From the NCBI GenBank assembly GCA_009693225.1, contig SHXP01000016.1:1-18444 (forward strand): a DNA stretch of 18,444 nt. Reading direction: 5' to 3'. Shown piece after piece: positions 6,861 to 13,494 of this stretch (the stretch's first letter is position 1; every line of letters starts with the position of its first letter). Under the pieces are notes generated by a model that saw nothing but the letters and a program-made list of their open reading frames with translations, ran no database searches and was not told the origin of the DNA. This DNA is from Limnohabitans sp. (GTDB lineage: Bacteria; Pseudomonadota; Gammaproteobacteria; Burkholderiales; Burkholderiaceae_C). The position numbers were made by a program, and so were the translations under genes.

Positions 6861-7637
6861 CTATTCAGCGACACGGCGGCGAAAAACGAGCGAGTCTTCA
6901 CCGGACACGTCGGCGGCGAATGCATAGCCTTCCAGGTTGAAGGCCTGCAATGCCGCAGGCGTTTTCGCCTGTTGCTGAATGGCAAAGCGGGCCATCAAGC
7001 CGCGTGCACGTTTGGCAAAAAAACTGATGATCTTGTACTGACCGTTTTTATGGTCCTGGAACACGCATTCGATAACACGCGCCTGCAATGCCTTGCGGTC
7101 CACCGACTTGAAATACTCCTGAGAGGCGAGGTTCACGATGACCGGTTCTTTGTGTGCGGACAATTGTGTATTGAGGTATTGTGCAATCTGTGCGCCCCAG
7201 AACTGATAAAGGTTATCGCTTTTACCGTGCTTGAGCGAGGTGCCCATCTCCAGGCGGTAGGGTTGCATCAGATCCAGCGGGCGCAAAACGCCGTACAGGC
7301 CGCTGAGAATCGCCACATGGTTCTGCGCCCATTGCAAGTCCCCGGATTTGAGGTTTTTTGCATCCAGACCTTCGTACACATCGCCGTTGAACGCCAGCAC
7401 CGCCGGTCTGGCATTTTTCTCAGTGAACTGCGGTGACCAGGCCTTGTAACGCTCAGCATTGAGCCTGGCAAGGGTCTCGCTCAAGTCCATCAGCTCGGCG
7501 ATTTGTTGAGGGCTTTTCTTTTTGAGAGTGGCAATCAGTTCGCTCGATTGCGCTACAAACTGCGGCTGGCTGGCGGTCACCGCCGGCAGCGGTGACTCGT
7601 AGTCAAGAGATTTGGCAGGTGATAAAAGAAAGAGCAT
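6861..7637 (-). CDS. yaaA: Peroxide stress protein YaaA (DUF328/UPF0246)
   Basis: 258 aa, the same length as E. coli YaaA. It begins with the family signature MLFLLSPAKSLDYESPLP and carries FNGDVYEGL, the block ILSGLYGVLRPLDLMQPYRLEMGT (cited here as positions about 111-134) and NLASQEYF. In E. coli YaaA is induced through OxyR and lowers intracellular free iron during peroxide stress, which protects DNA and proteins; the fold binds DNA. It starts 7 bp after the DUF3501 stop, so it belongs to the same transcript as the Fe-S oxidoreductase and DUF3501. That position strengthens the case for a peroxide/iron role for the whole group. Confidence 0.94.
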   Translation of the reverse strand: MLFLLSPAKSLDYESPLPAVTASQPQFVAQSSELIATLKKKSPQQIAELMDLSETLARLNAERYKAWSPQFTEKNARPAVLAFNGDVYEGLDAKNLKSGDLQWAQNHVAILSGLYGVLRPLDLMQPYRLEMGTSLKHGKSDNLYQFWGAQIAQYLNTQLSAHKEPVIVNLASQEYFKSVDRKALQARVIECVFQDHKNGQYKIISFFAKRARGLMARFAIQQQAKTPAALQAFNLEGYAFAADVSGEDSLVFRRRVAE

Positions 7638-7644
7638 TCCGCTA

Positions 7645-8235
7645 TTATTTCAAATCCCCGGCCAGGGATGCCAAAGCCTGATCGGCGATGTGCGTGTGTG
7701 CCGGGTAATTGGTATGGTCGCAGCCCAGCTTGACAGCCGCGCCGGCCTGAATGGCGGCCTTGGTGGCCGCGTCAAACTCGAAACGTACGAAGTGCACAGC
7801 CGAGGTTTTTTCATCGTTTTCTCGGTCCAGGTCTTCATCGGCAATCGCGTAGACACGCGCGTGGCCTTCGACCTCGATGAACATGCGGTCTTCCACCCCG
7901 ATGAGTCGCGCAAGCTCGCGCTTGCGCTCATTCACATCCGGGTACTCGATCAACATGGTGGCTTTCCAGTTGCTGCCGTCCGGCAACAGCGGCGCATAAG
8001 CGTCGATCTCCTGTTGTATGCCTTCTTCTTCAAAGATCTTTTCAATGCGCAGCATTTCCTGGATCTGGTAGCGGATCGTCATCTCGCTTTCAAACTGCAA
8101 GGTGATGTGCTCTCCCAGGTGCACCGAGCGCAGTTTGCGGTGCGCCAGCACCTGAGCTTTGTGGGTCTTGCGGAATTTGCTGTAAGCCTCCAGGCTCATG
8201 AGGTTGTCAGCAGTGATATGTCCGGTGATTTGCAT
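7645..8235 (-). CDS. DUF3501 family protein
   Basis: 196-aa soluble protein of a conserved but uncharacterised family, usually encoded next to rubrerythrin and a CCG-domain Fe-S oxidoreductase. Visible features are a charged N-terminal helix (SLEAYSKFRKTHKAQVLAHRK), a segment FESEMTIRYQIQEMLRIEKIFEEE, and a C-terminal HFVRFEF then CDHTNYPAHTHI. The last has several His/Cys residues that could bind metal; this is inference only. There is no signal peptide or membrane segment. AAGAGA serves as ribosome site. It is 45 bp downstream of the Fe-S protein and 7 bp upstream of yaaA. The function is unknown; context points to peroxide or iron-sulfur protection. Confidence 0.87.
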   Translation of the reverse strand: MQITGHITADNLMSLEAYSKFRKTHKAQVLAHRKLRSVHLGEHITLQFESEMTIRYQIQEMLRIEKIFEEEGIQQEIDAYAPLLPDGSNWKATMLIEYPDVNERKRELARLIGVEDRMFIEVEGHARVYAIADEDLDRENDEKTSAVHFVRFEFDAATKAAIQAGAAVKLGCDHTNYPAHTHIADQALASLAGDLK

Positions 8236-8280
8236 TTTTTTCTCTTGATGGTGTCAAACTGCGGGTGCGAAGGATACAAA

Positions 8281-9630
8281 TTACTTCAAACCATAGGCTT
8301 TGGCAACCAGGCTGATCGGGTGCTGCAACTCGGGCACCGCCTGACCGTTGGCTTCAAAGCCCTGGGCGATGTGGTGACCGCCCAGCGGGCAGTCCGAACT
8401 GATGTAGTCGGGTTTGCTGCCGTCCTTCATGGTCGCCATGGCCTTGACCACCGGCTTGCCGATTTTCATGGCGTAGGCATGCGTGGCCTTTTTCACGCCA
8501 TAGGTACCGGCATGACCCGAGCAGCGCTCCACCGTGTTGATGGTGGTGTCAGGCACCATCTTGAGCATCTCTTCGGTTTTTCTGCCGATTTTCTGCACCC
8601 GGCCATGACACGGGATCTGGTAGCTGACATTGCCCAGGCTTTGCGGAAACTCTGTTTTCAGCAAGCCGTCGCGTTTGCGCGCCATCAGGTATTCGAACGG
8701 GTCCCATATGTGTTCTTTGACGAGTTGCGTCTCGGCGTCATCCGGGTACATCAAGGGCAGTTCCTGTTTGAACATCAAGGTGCAGGATGGGATGGCGCTC
8801 AAAATCGCGTAGCCTTGTCGGGCGTATTCGGCCAAAACAGGCATGTTGATTTTTTTGTTCTCATCCACCAATTGCAGATCGCCGAGTTCCAGTTTGGGCA
8901 TGCCGCAGCACTTTTCTTTGGACACGAGTTCATAGGGTATGTCGTTGTGGTCCAGGATTTTCAACAAATCCTTGCCGATGCCGGGTTCGTTGTAATTCAC
9001 ATAGCAGGTAGCGTAAATCACCACCTTGCCCGGCGTTTTCTCGCCGTTAACCACTTTTTTAGCCTTGGCCTTGGGCGCAGACGAACGAAATTTCTTGCCG
9101 GCCAGTTCAGGCAGCCAGGCATTTTTATCAACCCCCAATGCGGACTCCATCACCGAACGCGCCATGGCGGTTTTGTTGATCGTGTTGACCGTCTGCACCA
9201 CGACGGGAATACCGGCGAACTGGCCGTGCACATCGGTGGAAGCGAGAAATTTTTCGCCGGCGCTGACATCACCTTTTTTGAACTTGATCGCCTTGGCGCG
9301 CAACATGGTGTGCGGGAAGTCCAGGTTCCATTCGTGCGGCGGGACATAAGGGCATTTGGTCAGGTAACACAGGTCGCATAAATAGCACTGGTCGACCACT
9401 TTCCAGTAGTCCTGCTTATTGACACCATCCAGTTCCATGGTCGGACTTTCATCGACCAGGTCGAACAAGGCGGGGAACGAGCCGCACAGGCTGACGCAGC
9501 GACGGCAACCGTGACAGATATCGAAAATACGCTCCATCTCGGTGAGGCAGGCCTCTTCGTTGTAGAAATCCGGGTTCAGCCAGTCTAGGGGGTGGCGTGT
9601 CGGTGCTTCAAGACTGCCTTCGCGAGCCAT
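8281..9630 (-). CDS. Heterodisulfide-reductase/GlpC-like Fe-S oxidoreductase
   Basis: 449 aa. The first cluster motif is CHGCRRCVSLC (C39, C42, C45, C49), a 4Fe-4S ferredoxin-type site. The second, CYLCDLCYLTKCP (C82, C85, C88, C93), has one extra residue before the last Cys. Two CCG-type domains follow: C209 with KCCGMP (C241, C242) and C283; then CHGRVQ (C341), ERCSGHAG (C370) and C414. Such proteins pass electrons between a donor and thiol or peroxide substrates; no transmembrane segment is seen, so it is cytosolic or peripherally bound. AAGGAC lies 7 nt before the ATG. Position after rubrerythrin and before DUF3501 suggests it supplies electrons to, or repairs, the rubrerythrin system, but no experiment is implied here. 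Confidence 0.88.
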   Translation of the reverse strand: MAREGSLEAPTRHPLDWLNPDFYNEEACLTEMERIFDICHGCRRCVSLCGSFPALFDLVDESPTMELDGVNKQDYWKVVDQCYLCDLCYLTKCPYVPPHEWNLDFPHTMLRAKAIKFKKGDVSAGEKFLASTDVHGQFAGIPVVVQTVNTINKTAMARSVMESALGVDKNAWLPELAGKKFRSSAPKAKAKKVVNGEKTPGKVVIYATCYVNYNEPGIGKDLLKILDHNDIPYELVSKEKCCGMPKLELGDLQLVDENKKINMPVLAEYARQGYAILSAIPSCTLMFKQELPLMYPDDAETQLVKEHIWDPFEYLMARKRDGLLKTEFPQSLGNVSYQIPCHGRVQKIGRKTEEMLKMVPDTTINTVERCSGHAGTYGVKKATHAYAMKIGKPVVKAMATMKDGSKPDYISSDCPLGGHHIAQGFEANGQAVPELQHPISLVAKAYGLK

Positions 9631-9705
9631 GTGAGTGTCCTTGTGTGTACGGGAGTATGTGGTTCAGGGCGCTGTCGATGACAGCTTGCAGTCCGGTATT
9701 CATGG

Positions 9706-9734
9706 AAAGGCGCTGCCTTGAACAAGACAACGCC
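9706..9734 (-). terminator. Intrinsic terminator-like hairpin after rubrerythrin
   Basis: On the minus strand GGCGTTGTCTT (9734-9724) pairs with AAGGCAGCGCC (9719-9709) over 11 positions, including two G-U pairs, around a GTTC loop, then TTT. It begins 23 nt after the rubrerythrin stop. The short U-run suggests partial termination, so some transcripts could continue into the Fe-S gene. The rest of the 127-bp gap shows only the ribosome site of the Fe-S gene. Confidence 0.5.
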
Positions 9735-9757
9735 CTGCGCTCAATGCTGGAACAGGT

Positions 9758-10180
9758 TCAATCGACGAGTTCAGCCAAAGCCTTAGCATAGCGGTTGGCG
9801 TGTGAGCGCTCAGCCTTGGCCAGGGTTTCAAACCAGTCGGCGATTTCGTCGTGGCCTTCTTCGCGAGCGGTTTTGGCCATACCGGGATACATGTCGGTGT
9901 ACTCGTGGGTTTCGCCGGCAACCGCTGCTTTCAGGTTGTCGCGGGTAGCGCCGATGGGCAGGCCGGTGGCCGGGTCACCGCATTCCTCGAGCCACTCGAG
10001 GTGACCGTGGGCGTGTCCGGTTTCGCCTTCGGCCGTGGAGCGGAACAGCGCTGCCACATCATTCTGGCCTTCAATATCGGCTTTGTTTGCGAAATACAGG
10101 TAACGGCGGTTGGCCTGTGACTCGCCTGCGAAGGCGGCCTTCAGGTTTTCTTCCGTCTTAGAGCCTTTGAGAGCTGACAT
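9758..10180 (-). CDS. Rubrerythrin (diiron domain only, no rubredoxin tail)
   Basis: 140-aa four-helix diiron protein. Two related halves each give a metal motif: E20 (AGESQA) with E53-x2-H56, and E90/E93 ([12 protein letters not shown]) with E124-x2-H127. The conserved tyrosines next to the ligands are also present. Classical rubrerythrins carry a C-terminal rubredoxin domain with four Cys; it is absent here, so electrons must come from another protein. The likely reaction is reduction of hydrogen peroxide to water in the cytosol. AGGAG lies 7 nt before the ATG. The protein is followed by a hairpin and then the Fe-S oxidoreductase, which is a good candidate donor. The 300-bp upstream region holds an inverted repeat over a plausible promoter. 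Confidence 0.95.
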   Translation of the reverse strand: MSALKGSKTEENLKAAFAGESQANRRYLYFANKADIEGQNDVAALFRSTAEGETGHAHGHLEWLEECGDPATGLPIGATRDNLKAAVAGETHEYTDMYPGMAKTAREEGHDEIADWFETLAKAERSHANRYAKALAELVD

Positions 10181-10238
10181 GAGGAATCTCCTATGGTTGA
10201 TGAAAATGCTCCGGCTAAATAAGCCAAAGTCAGGCCAT

Positions 10239-10267
10239 AGGTTAGCCCGTTAACTGCACAAGTCCAA
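10239..10267 (-). promoter_or_regulatory. Candidate rubrerythrin promoter
   Basis: On the minus strand TTGGAC (10267-10262) and TAACCT (10244-10239) are separated by 17 nt and point at the rubrerythrin start about 60 nt further on. Both boxes are imperfect matches to the sigma-70 consensus. The -35 box lies inside the inverted repeat at 10258-10275. Confidence 0.3.
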
Positions 10268-10275
10268 TGACTTGT
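10258..10275. promoter_or_regulatory. 18-bp operator-like inverted repeat upstream of rubrerythrin
   Basis: ACAAGTC (10258-10264) and GACTTGT (10269-10275) are perfect 7-bp inverted arms with a 4-bp spacer CAAT. The centre is about 87 bp from the rubrerythrin ATG, and the repeat overlaps the proposed -35 box. This size and symmetry fit a dimeric regulator; I cannot assign a known factor (it does not match the Fur or PerR consensus). Confidence 0.45.
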
Positions 10276-10444
10276 TTCTATCCCCAGAATTGATGCAGAC
10301 TATCGAAAGATAAGTATGCGCACAATTCACTAAACACATTTATGAGCTATTTAATACTAATATGAGCCTGCAAGCGCAAGCTTGCGACCATACTTGCAAC
10401 TGCTTGATTGACATCATATTTCCCGGGGGATTTTCCCTGAGTCC

Positions 10445-10458
10445 TCCAGTAAACTGGA
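10445..10458. promoter_or_regulatory. Small inverted repeat upstream of the VOC gene
   Basis: TCCAGT and ACTGGA (10445-10458) are 6-bp inverted arms with a 2-bp centre, 22 bp before the ATG at 10481. They lie directly before GAGGA (10467-10471), the ribosome site of that gene. A TTGACA box is at 10408-10413, but no good -10 is spaced from it. The repeat could be an operator or a small leader hairpin. Confidence 0.3.
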
Positions 10459-10480
10459 TATATTCTGAGGAAACCCTTCC

Positions 10481-11023
10481 ATGACTGACCAGAGCCCGCT
10501 GCCGGCACCTGCCAAAGTTTTACAACTGCACCATTACGCCTACCGCGCCAGAGACGCGGAGGAAACCCGGCACTTCTACGAAGATATCCTGAGTTTACCG
10601 CTGTATCACATGATTCAAAACGACCATGTGCCCAGCACCGGCGAATACTGCCCGTACACGCATTTCTTTTTCCGCTTGCAGGACGGTTCTTTCATTGCTT
10701 TCTTCGACCTCGGCGACGACACCGCCGCCCTGCCCTCGCCCAATACCCCAGCCTGGGTGAACCATATTGCCCTCAGCGTCGAAAACATTCAGGCGCTGGA
10801 AGACAGCAAGGAGCGGTTGCAGGCCCATGGTGTTGATGTGCTGGGTATCACCGATCACCGGATTTTCAAAAGCATTTATTTTTTCGACCCTAACGGCATC
10901 CGTTTGGAGCTCTGTGCACAGGTGGCGCCGCCTGAGCAAATGCACCGCGAGAGTCTAGATGTCCGCGCGCAACTCGATGCCTGGACAAAACAAAAACGTG
11001 AACGCAATCAGCAACGTGGCTAA
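10481..11023 (+). CDS. VOC-fold protein (glyoxalase / extradiol dioxygenase type)
   Basis: 180 aa, one vicinal-oxygen-chelate module of two beta-alpha-beta-beta-beta repeats. Likely metal ligands are H17 or H18 (LHHYAYRARD), H95 (WVNHIALSV) and E143 (FFDPNGIRLELC), the 2-His-1-carboxylate arrangement of type I extradiol dioxygenases and glyoxalases. HRIFKSIYFFDPNG (126-139) is typical of the group. GAGGA sits 9 nt before the ATG. The 3' end overlaps by 65 nt the longest possible start of the FAD monooxygenase, so the two genes are co-transcribed and probably work on the same compound. The substrate cannot be told; a ring-cleavage or lyase role next to a hydroxylase is inference. Confidence 0.8.
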   Translation: MTDQSPLPAPAKVLQLHHYAYRARDAEETRHFYEDILSLPLYHMIQNDHVPSTGEYCPYTHFFFRLQDGSFIAFFDLGDDTAALPSPNTPAWVNHIALSVENIQALEDSKERLQAHGVDVLGITDHRIFKSIYFFDPNGIRLELCAQVAPPEQMHRESLDVRAQLDAWTKQKRERNQQRG

Positions 11024-12692
11024 ATTCAACACCGCGCTGACATACGCGCTGCCTGAATATGCTGTCACGGCGCCCGCCGACATCAACAGCGGGAAAGTCA
11101 ACAAGCACCCGATCGTCATCGTTGGCGCAGGTTTGAGCGGCCTGACGCTGGCGTGCAAACTGGCGCACCTGGGCGTGCCAGCCGTGTTACTGGACGAAGA
11201 CAATACCGTTGGCGTTAAAGGCGCGTCATCCCGCGGCATTTGCTATACCCAGCAGTCATTGGAAATATTCGCGCGACTGGGTATTTACGACCGTATCGCA
11301 ACCAAAGGCGTGGCCTGGCAGGTCGGACGCACTTTCGCCGGTGATGACGAGGTGTTCTCTTTTGATTTGCGTGAACGCAGTCAGTTCTCCAGCAGCAGCC
11401 AGCCGCCATTCATAAATATCCAGCAGTTTTATATAGAGATGTTTCTGGTGGACCGCATTGTTGAACTCAATAAGCTCAAGCCATTGATAGACCTGCGCTG
11501 GTGCAACAAAGTCATTGGGTTTTCGCAAAACAAGGAAGAAGCCACACTCCAGGTGCAAACACCTACAGGCAACTATGACACACAGGCAAGCCATTTGATA
11601 GATGCCAGTGGCACCCACACCCCATTCCACGGCTGGGTCGGAGCGACCATGGACAGCAAACGCGGAGACGACCGCTGGTGTATCGCTGATGTGCGTTTCA
11701 AACACACTCCCCCGGCCGAACGTCACACCTGGATAGAAGCGCCGTTCAACGATAATCGTGCAGTCTGGCAGCACCTCATGGGCGATGATGTCTGGCGCAT
11801 CGATTACCAGATGGCACCCGATGCAGACCCGGCCTGTGTCAGCCGTGAAGACGTGGTGCGCGAACGTCTGGCCGGACAATTCGGTGCTGATGTGCAATGC
11901 GAGCTTGTCTGGGTGGGGCCCTATGCCTACAAATCCCAATGTCTGCACAGCTTGCAGCACGGCCGCGTATTTTTCATAGGCGATACCGCCAAAGTGGTCA
12001 GTCCTTTCGGTGCACGCGGCGGCAATACCGGTATTGCGGATGCAGACAACCTGGCCTGGAAACTTGCTTGTGTTGTGCGCGGTCAGGCATCCGCCGCCTT
12101 GTTACATAGTTACAACCAGGAACGCTTGCAGGCGGCGCAACGCAATGTAGCGGTCACCAACCGCACCGCGCGTTACCTGCGTGCGCCTGCCGGCATGGAG
12201 CGCGTATTCCGCAGCGCCACCATCGGACTGGCCAAAGCGCATGCATTCGCCAGAGCCTTGATCAACACGGGCCGTATGGCCGAAGCGAATTCATACCCTG
12301 TTTCTGATATCTGCAGCAGCGAAGGCGGCTTCATGGTGCCCAACGCTGTGATTCATTTCAACGAGACTCAATGGGGCTGTCTGGCGGACCTGCTGCAATG
12401 GGCAAACGGGCGCCTGCTGTTGCTGGTTTTCGGGGAGCTCGGCCGCAAAGACATGGCCAGACTTCAATCCCTGAGCGCGCCGGCCCCGGTGAATATGGTG
12501 CAGGTGGTTCATAAAAAACGCGCACAAGCGACTGAGCACGTGATCGACACACATAAAACCCTTAGACGCGCTTGTCATGCGGAAAAAGCACAATGGGCAC
12601 TGTTGCGTCCGGATGCGTACCTGGCAGCCAAAGGCAAGGCGCTGAACGCACAACTGGTCAAGGCCCTGGCATCTGCGCTGGCCTTGCATTGA
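10959..12692 (+). CDS. FAD-dependent aromatic-ring-type monooxygenase
   Basis: 577 aa. The Rossmann dinucleotide motif VGAGLSGLTLACKLAHLGVP lies at 55-74 and ends in the acidic LLDED. GDTAKVVSPFGARGGNTGIA (341-360) carries the second FAD-binding GD motif of the class A flavoprotein hydroxylases (PheA/MhpA/PHBH group). The C-terminal ~180 residues resemble the thioredoxin-like tail domain of MhpA-type enzymes. Likely reaction: NAD(P)H- and O2-dependent hydroxylation of an aromatic substrate. The start is uncertain: ATG 10959 has GCGAGAG upstream but overlaps the VOC gene by 65 nt; in-frame GTG at 10998 or 11016 would shorten it. The FAD motif is unusually far from the N-terminus. It is followed 23 bp later by a DsbA-family gene. 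Confidence 0.83.
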   Translation: MSARNSMPGQNKNVNAISNVAKFNTALTYALPEYAVTAPADINSGKVNKHPIVIVGAGLSGLTLACKLAHLGVPAVLLDEDNTVGVKGASSRGICYTQQSLEIFARLGIYDRIATKGVAWQVGRTFAGDDEVFSFDLRERSQFSSSSQPPFINIQQFYIEMFLVDRIVELNKLKPLIDLRWCNKVIGFSQNKEEATLQVQTPTGNYDTQASHLIDASGTHTPFHGWVGATMDSKRGDDRWCIADVRFKHTPPAERHTWIEAPFNDNRAVWQHLMGDDVWRIDYQMAPDADPACVSREDVVRERLAGQFGADVQCELVWVGPYAYKSQCLHSLQHGRVFFIGDTAKVVSPFGARGGNTGIADADNLAWKLACVVRGQASAALLHSYNQERLQAAQRNVAVTNRTARYLRAPAGMERVFRSATIGLAKAHAFARALINTGRMAEANSYPVSDICSSEGGFMVPNAVIHFNETQWGCLADLLQWANGRLLLLVFGELGRKDMARLQSLSAPAPVNMVQVVHKKRAQATEHVIDTHKTLRRACHAEKAQWALLRPDAYLAAKGKALNAQLVKALASALALH

Positions 12693-12715
12693 CAATTTAC
12701 ACACAGGAAGTGATC

Positions 12716-13372
12716 TTGAGTGCCCGTTTGAAAATCGATTTTGTGTCTGATGTGGCCTGCCCCTGGTGTGCTGTCGGCCTGGGCGCCCTAGAGCAGGCGC
12801 TCGATGAGTTGCAAAACGAAATAACCGCAGACCTGCACTTTCAACCGTTTGAACTGAACCCGGACATGCCGCCGGGCGGCGAAGACCTAGTCGAGCATCT
12901 GGGCAAGAAGTACGGTTCCACTGCCGAGCAGCAGTCACAGATGTACCAGAACATCAAAGCGCGCGGCGCAGAGGTGGGTTTTGCGTTTCACCCGGTCGGA
13001 CGCGGACGCATCTTCAATACCTTTGATGCCCATCGTTTGCTGCACTGGGCCGATGTCACTGGTGGTACTGATACACAGCGGCGTTTGAAAAAAGCTTTGC
13101 TCAACGCCTACCAGGGACGCGGGGAGGTGATCGACTCCCACGACGTGCTGCTCAATATCGTCCAGGCTGAAGGAATGGATGTGGAAACTGCAATGGAGAT
13201 TTTGCAAAGCGGTACCTATGCCGAAGATGTGCGCGCCAGGGAACATTTCTACACCAGTGCCGGGATTCATTCGGTACCTGCTGTCATCATCAATGACAAG
13301 CATTTGATATCCGGCGGTCAACCGGCCGAGGTATTTGCCAATGCCTTGAGGCAGATTGCCGCCGGGGCCTGA
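12716..13372 (+). CDS. DsbA-family oxidoreductase (FrnE-like)
   Basis: 218 aa from TTG 12716, chosen because AGGAAG lies 5 nt upstream and the protein then begins SARLKIDFVSDVACPWC; longer in-frame starts would run back into the monooxygenase gene. The active site is CPWC (C15-C18) in a thioredoxin fold with a helical insertion (about residues 55-160), and a cis-Pro loop HSVPAVII near the C-terminus. There is no signal peptide, so it is cytosolic, as usual for FrnE/2-hydroxychromene-2-carboxylate isomerase-like proteins. It probably acts as a thiol oxidoreductase or glutathione-dependent isomerase. The position after a monooxygenase and a VOC protein suggests a shared catabolic or detoxification task; this is inference. 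Confidence 0.85.
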   Translation: MSARLKIDFVSDVACPWCAVGLGALEQALDELQNEITADLHFQPFELNPDMPPGGEDLVEHLGKKYGSTAEQQSQMYQNIKARGAEVGFAFHPVGRGRIFNTFDAHRLLHWADVTGGTDTQRRLKKALLNAYQGRGEVIDSHDVLLNIVQAEGMDVETAMEILQSGTYAEDVRAREHFYTSAGIHSVPAVIINDKHLISGGQPAEVFANALRQIAAGA

Positions 13373-13454
13373 AGGCATTTGTATTTTCAAGCCGGCGCTT
13401 GAATCTGCTCCGCCGCAAGCCACTCGCTAAAATGGCCATTTCCATTTGATATTC

Positions 13455-13479
13455 ACAAACCGGCGTTTACCCGGTTTGT
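13455..13479 (+). promoter_or_regulatory. Perfect 9-bp hairpin in the valS leader
   Basis: ACAAACCGG (13455-13463) and CCGGTTTGT (13471-13479) pair perfectly around the loop CGTTTAC. The hairpin ends 15 nt before the valS ATG and has no following T-run, so it is a weak intrinsic terminator at best. It may set valS mRNA stability or translation, or end the upstream transcript. A TAAAAT at 13428-13433 could be the valS -10 box, without a good -35. Confidence 0.45.
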
Positions 13480-13494
13480 TCATGCGAAACACTT

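Noticed and set aside
7612..9381. 589-aa plus-strand ORF
   Set aside because: It lies opposite DUF3501 and the Fe-S oxidoreductase, both with strong family motifs; its His-rich composition is an antisense effect of codon bias.
13373..13494. T-box leader controlling valS
   Set aside because: The leader is short, shows no T-box core, and these are not expected in betaproteobacteria.
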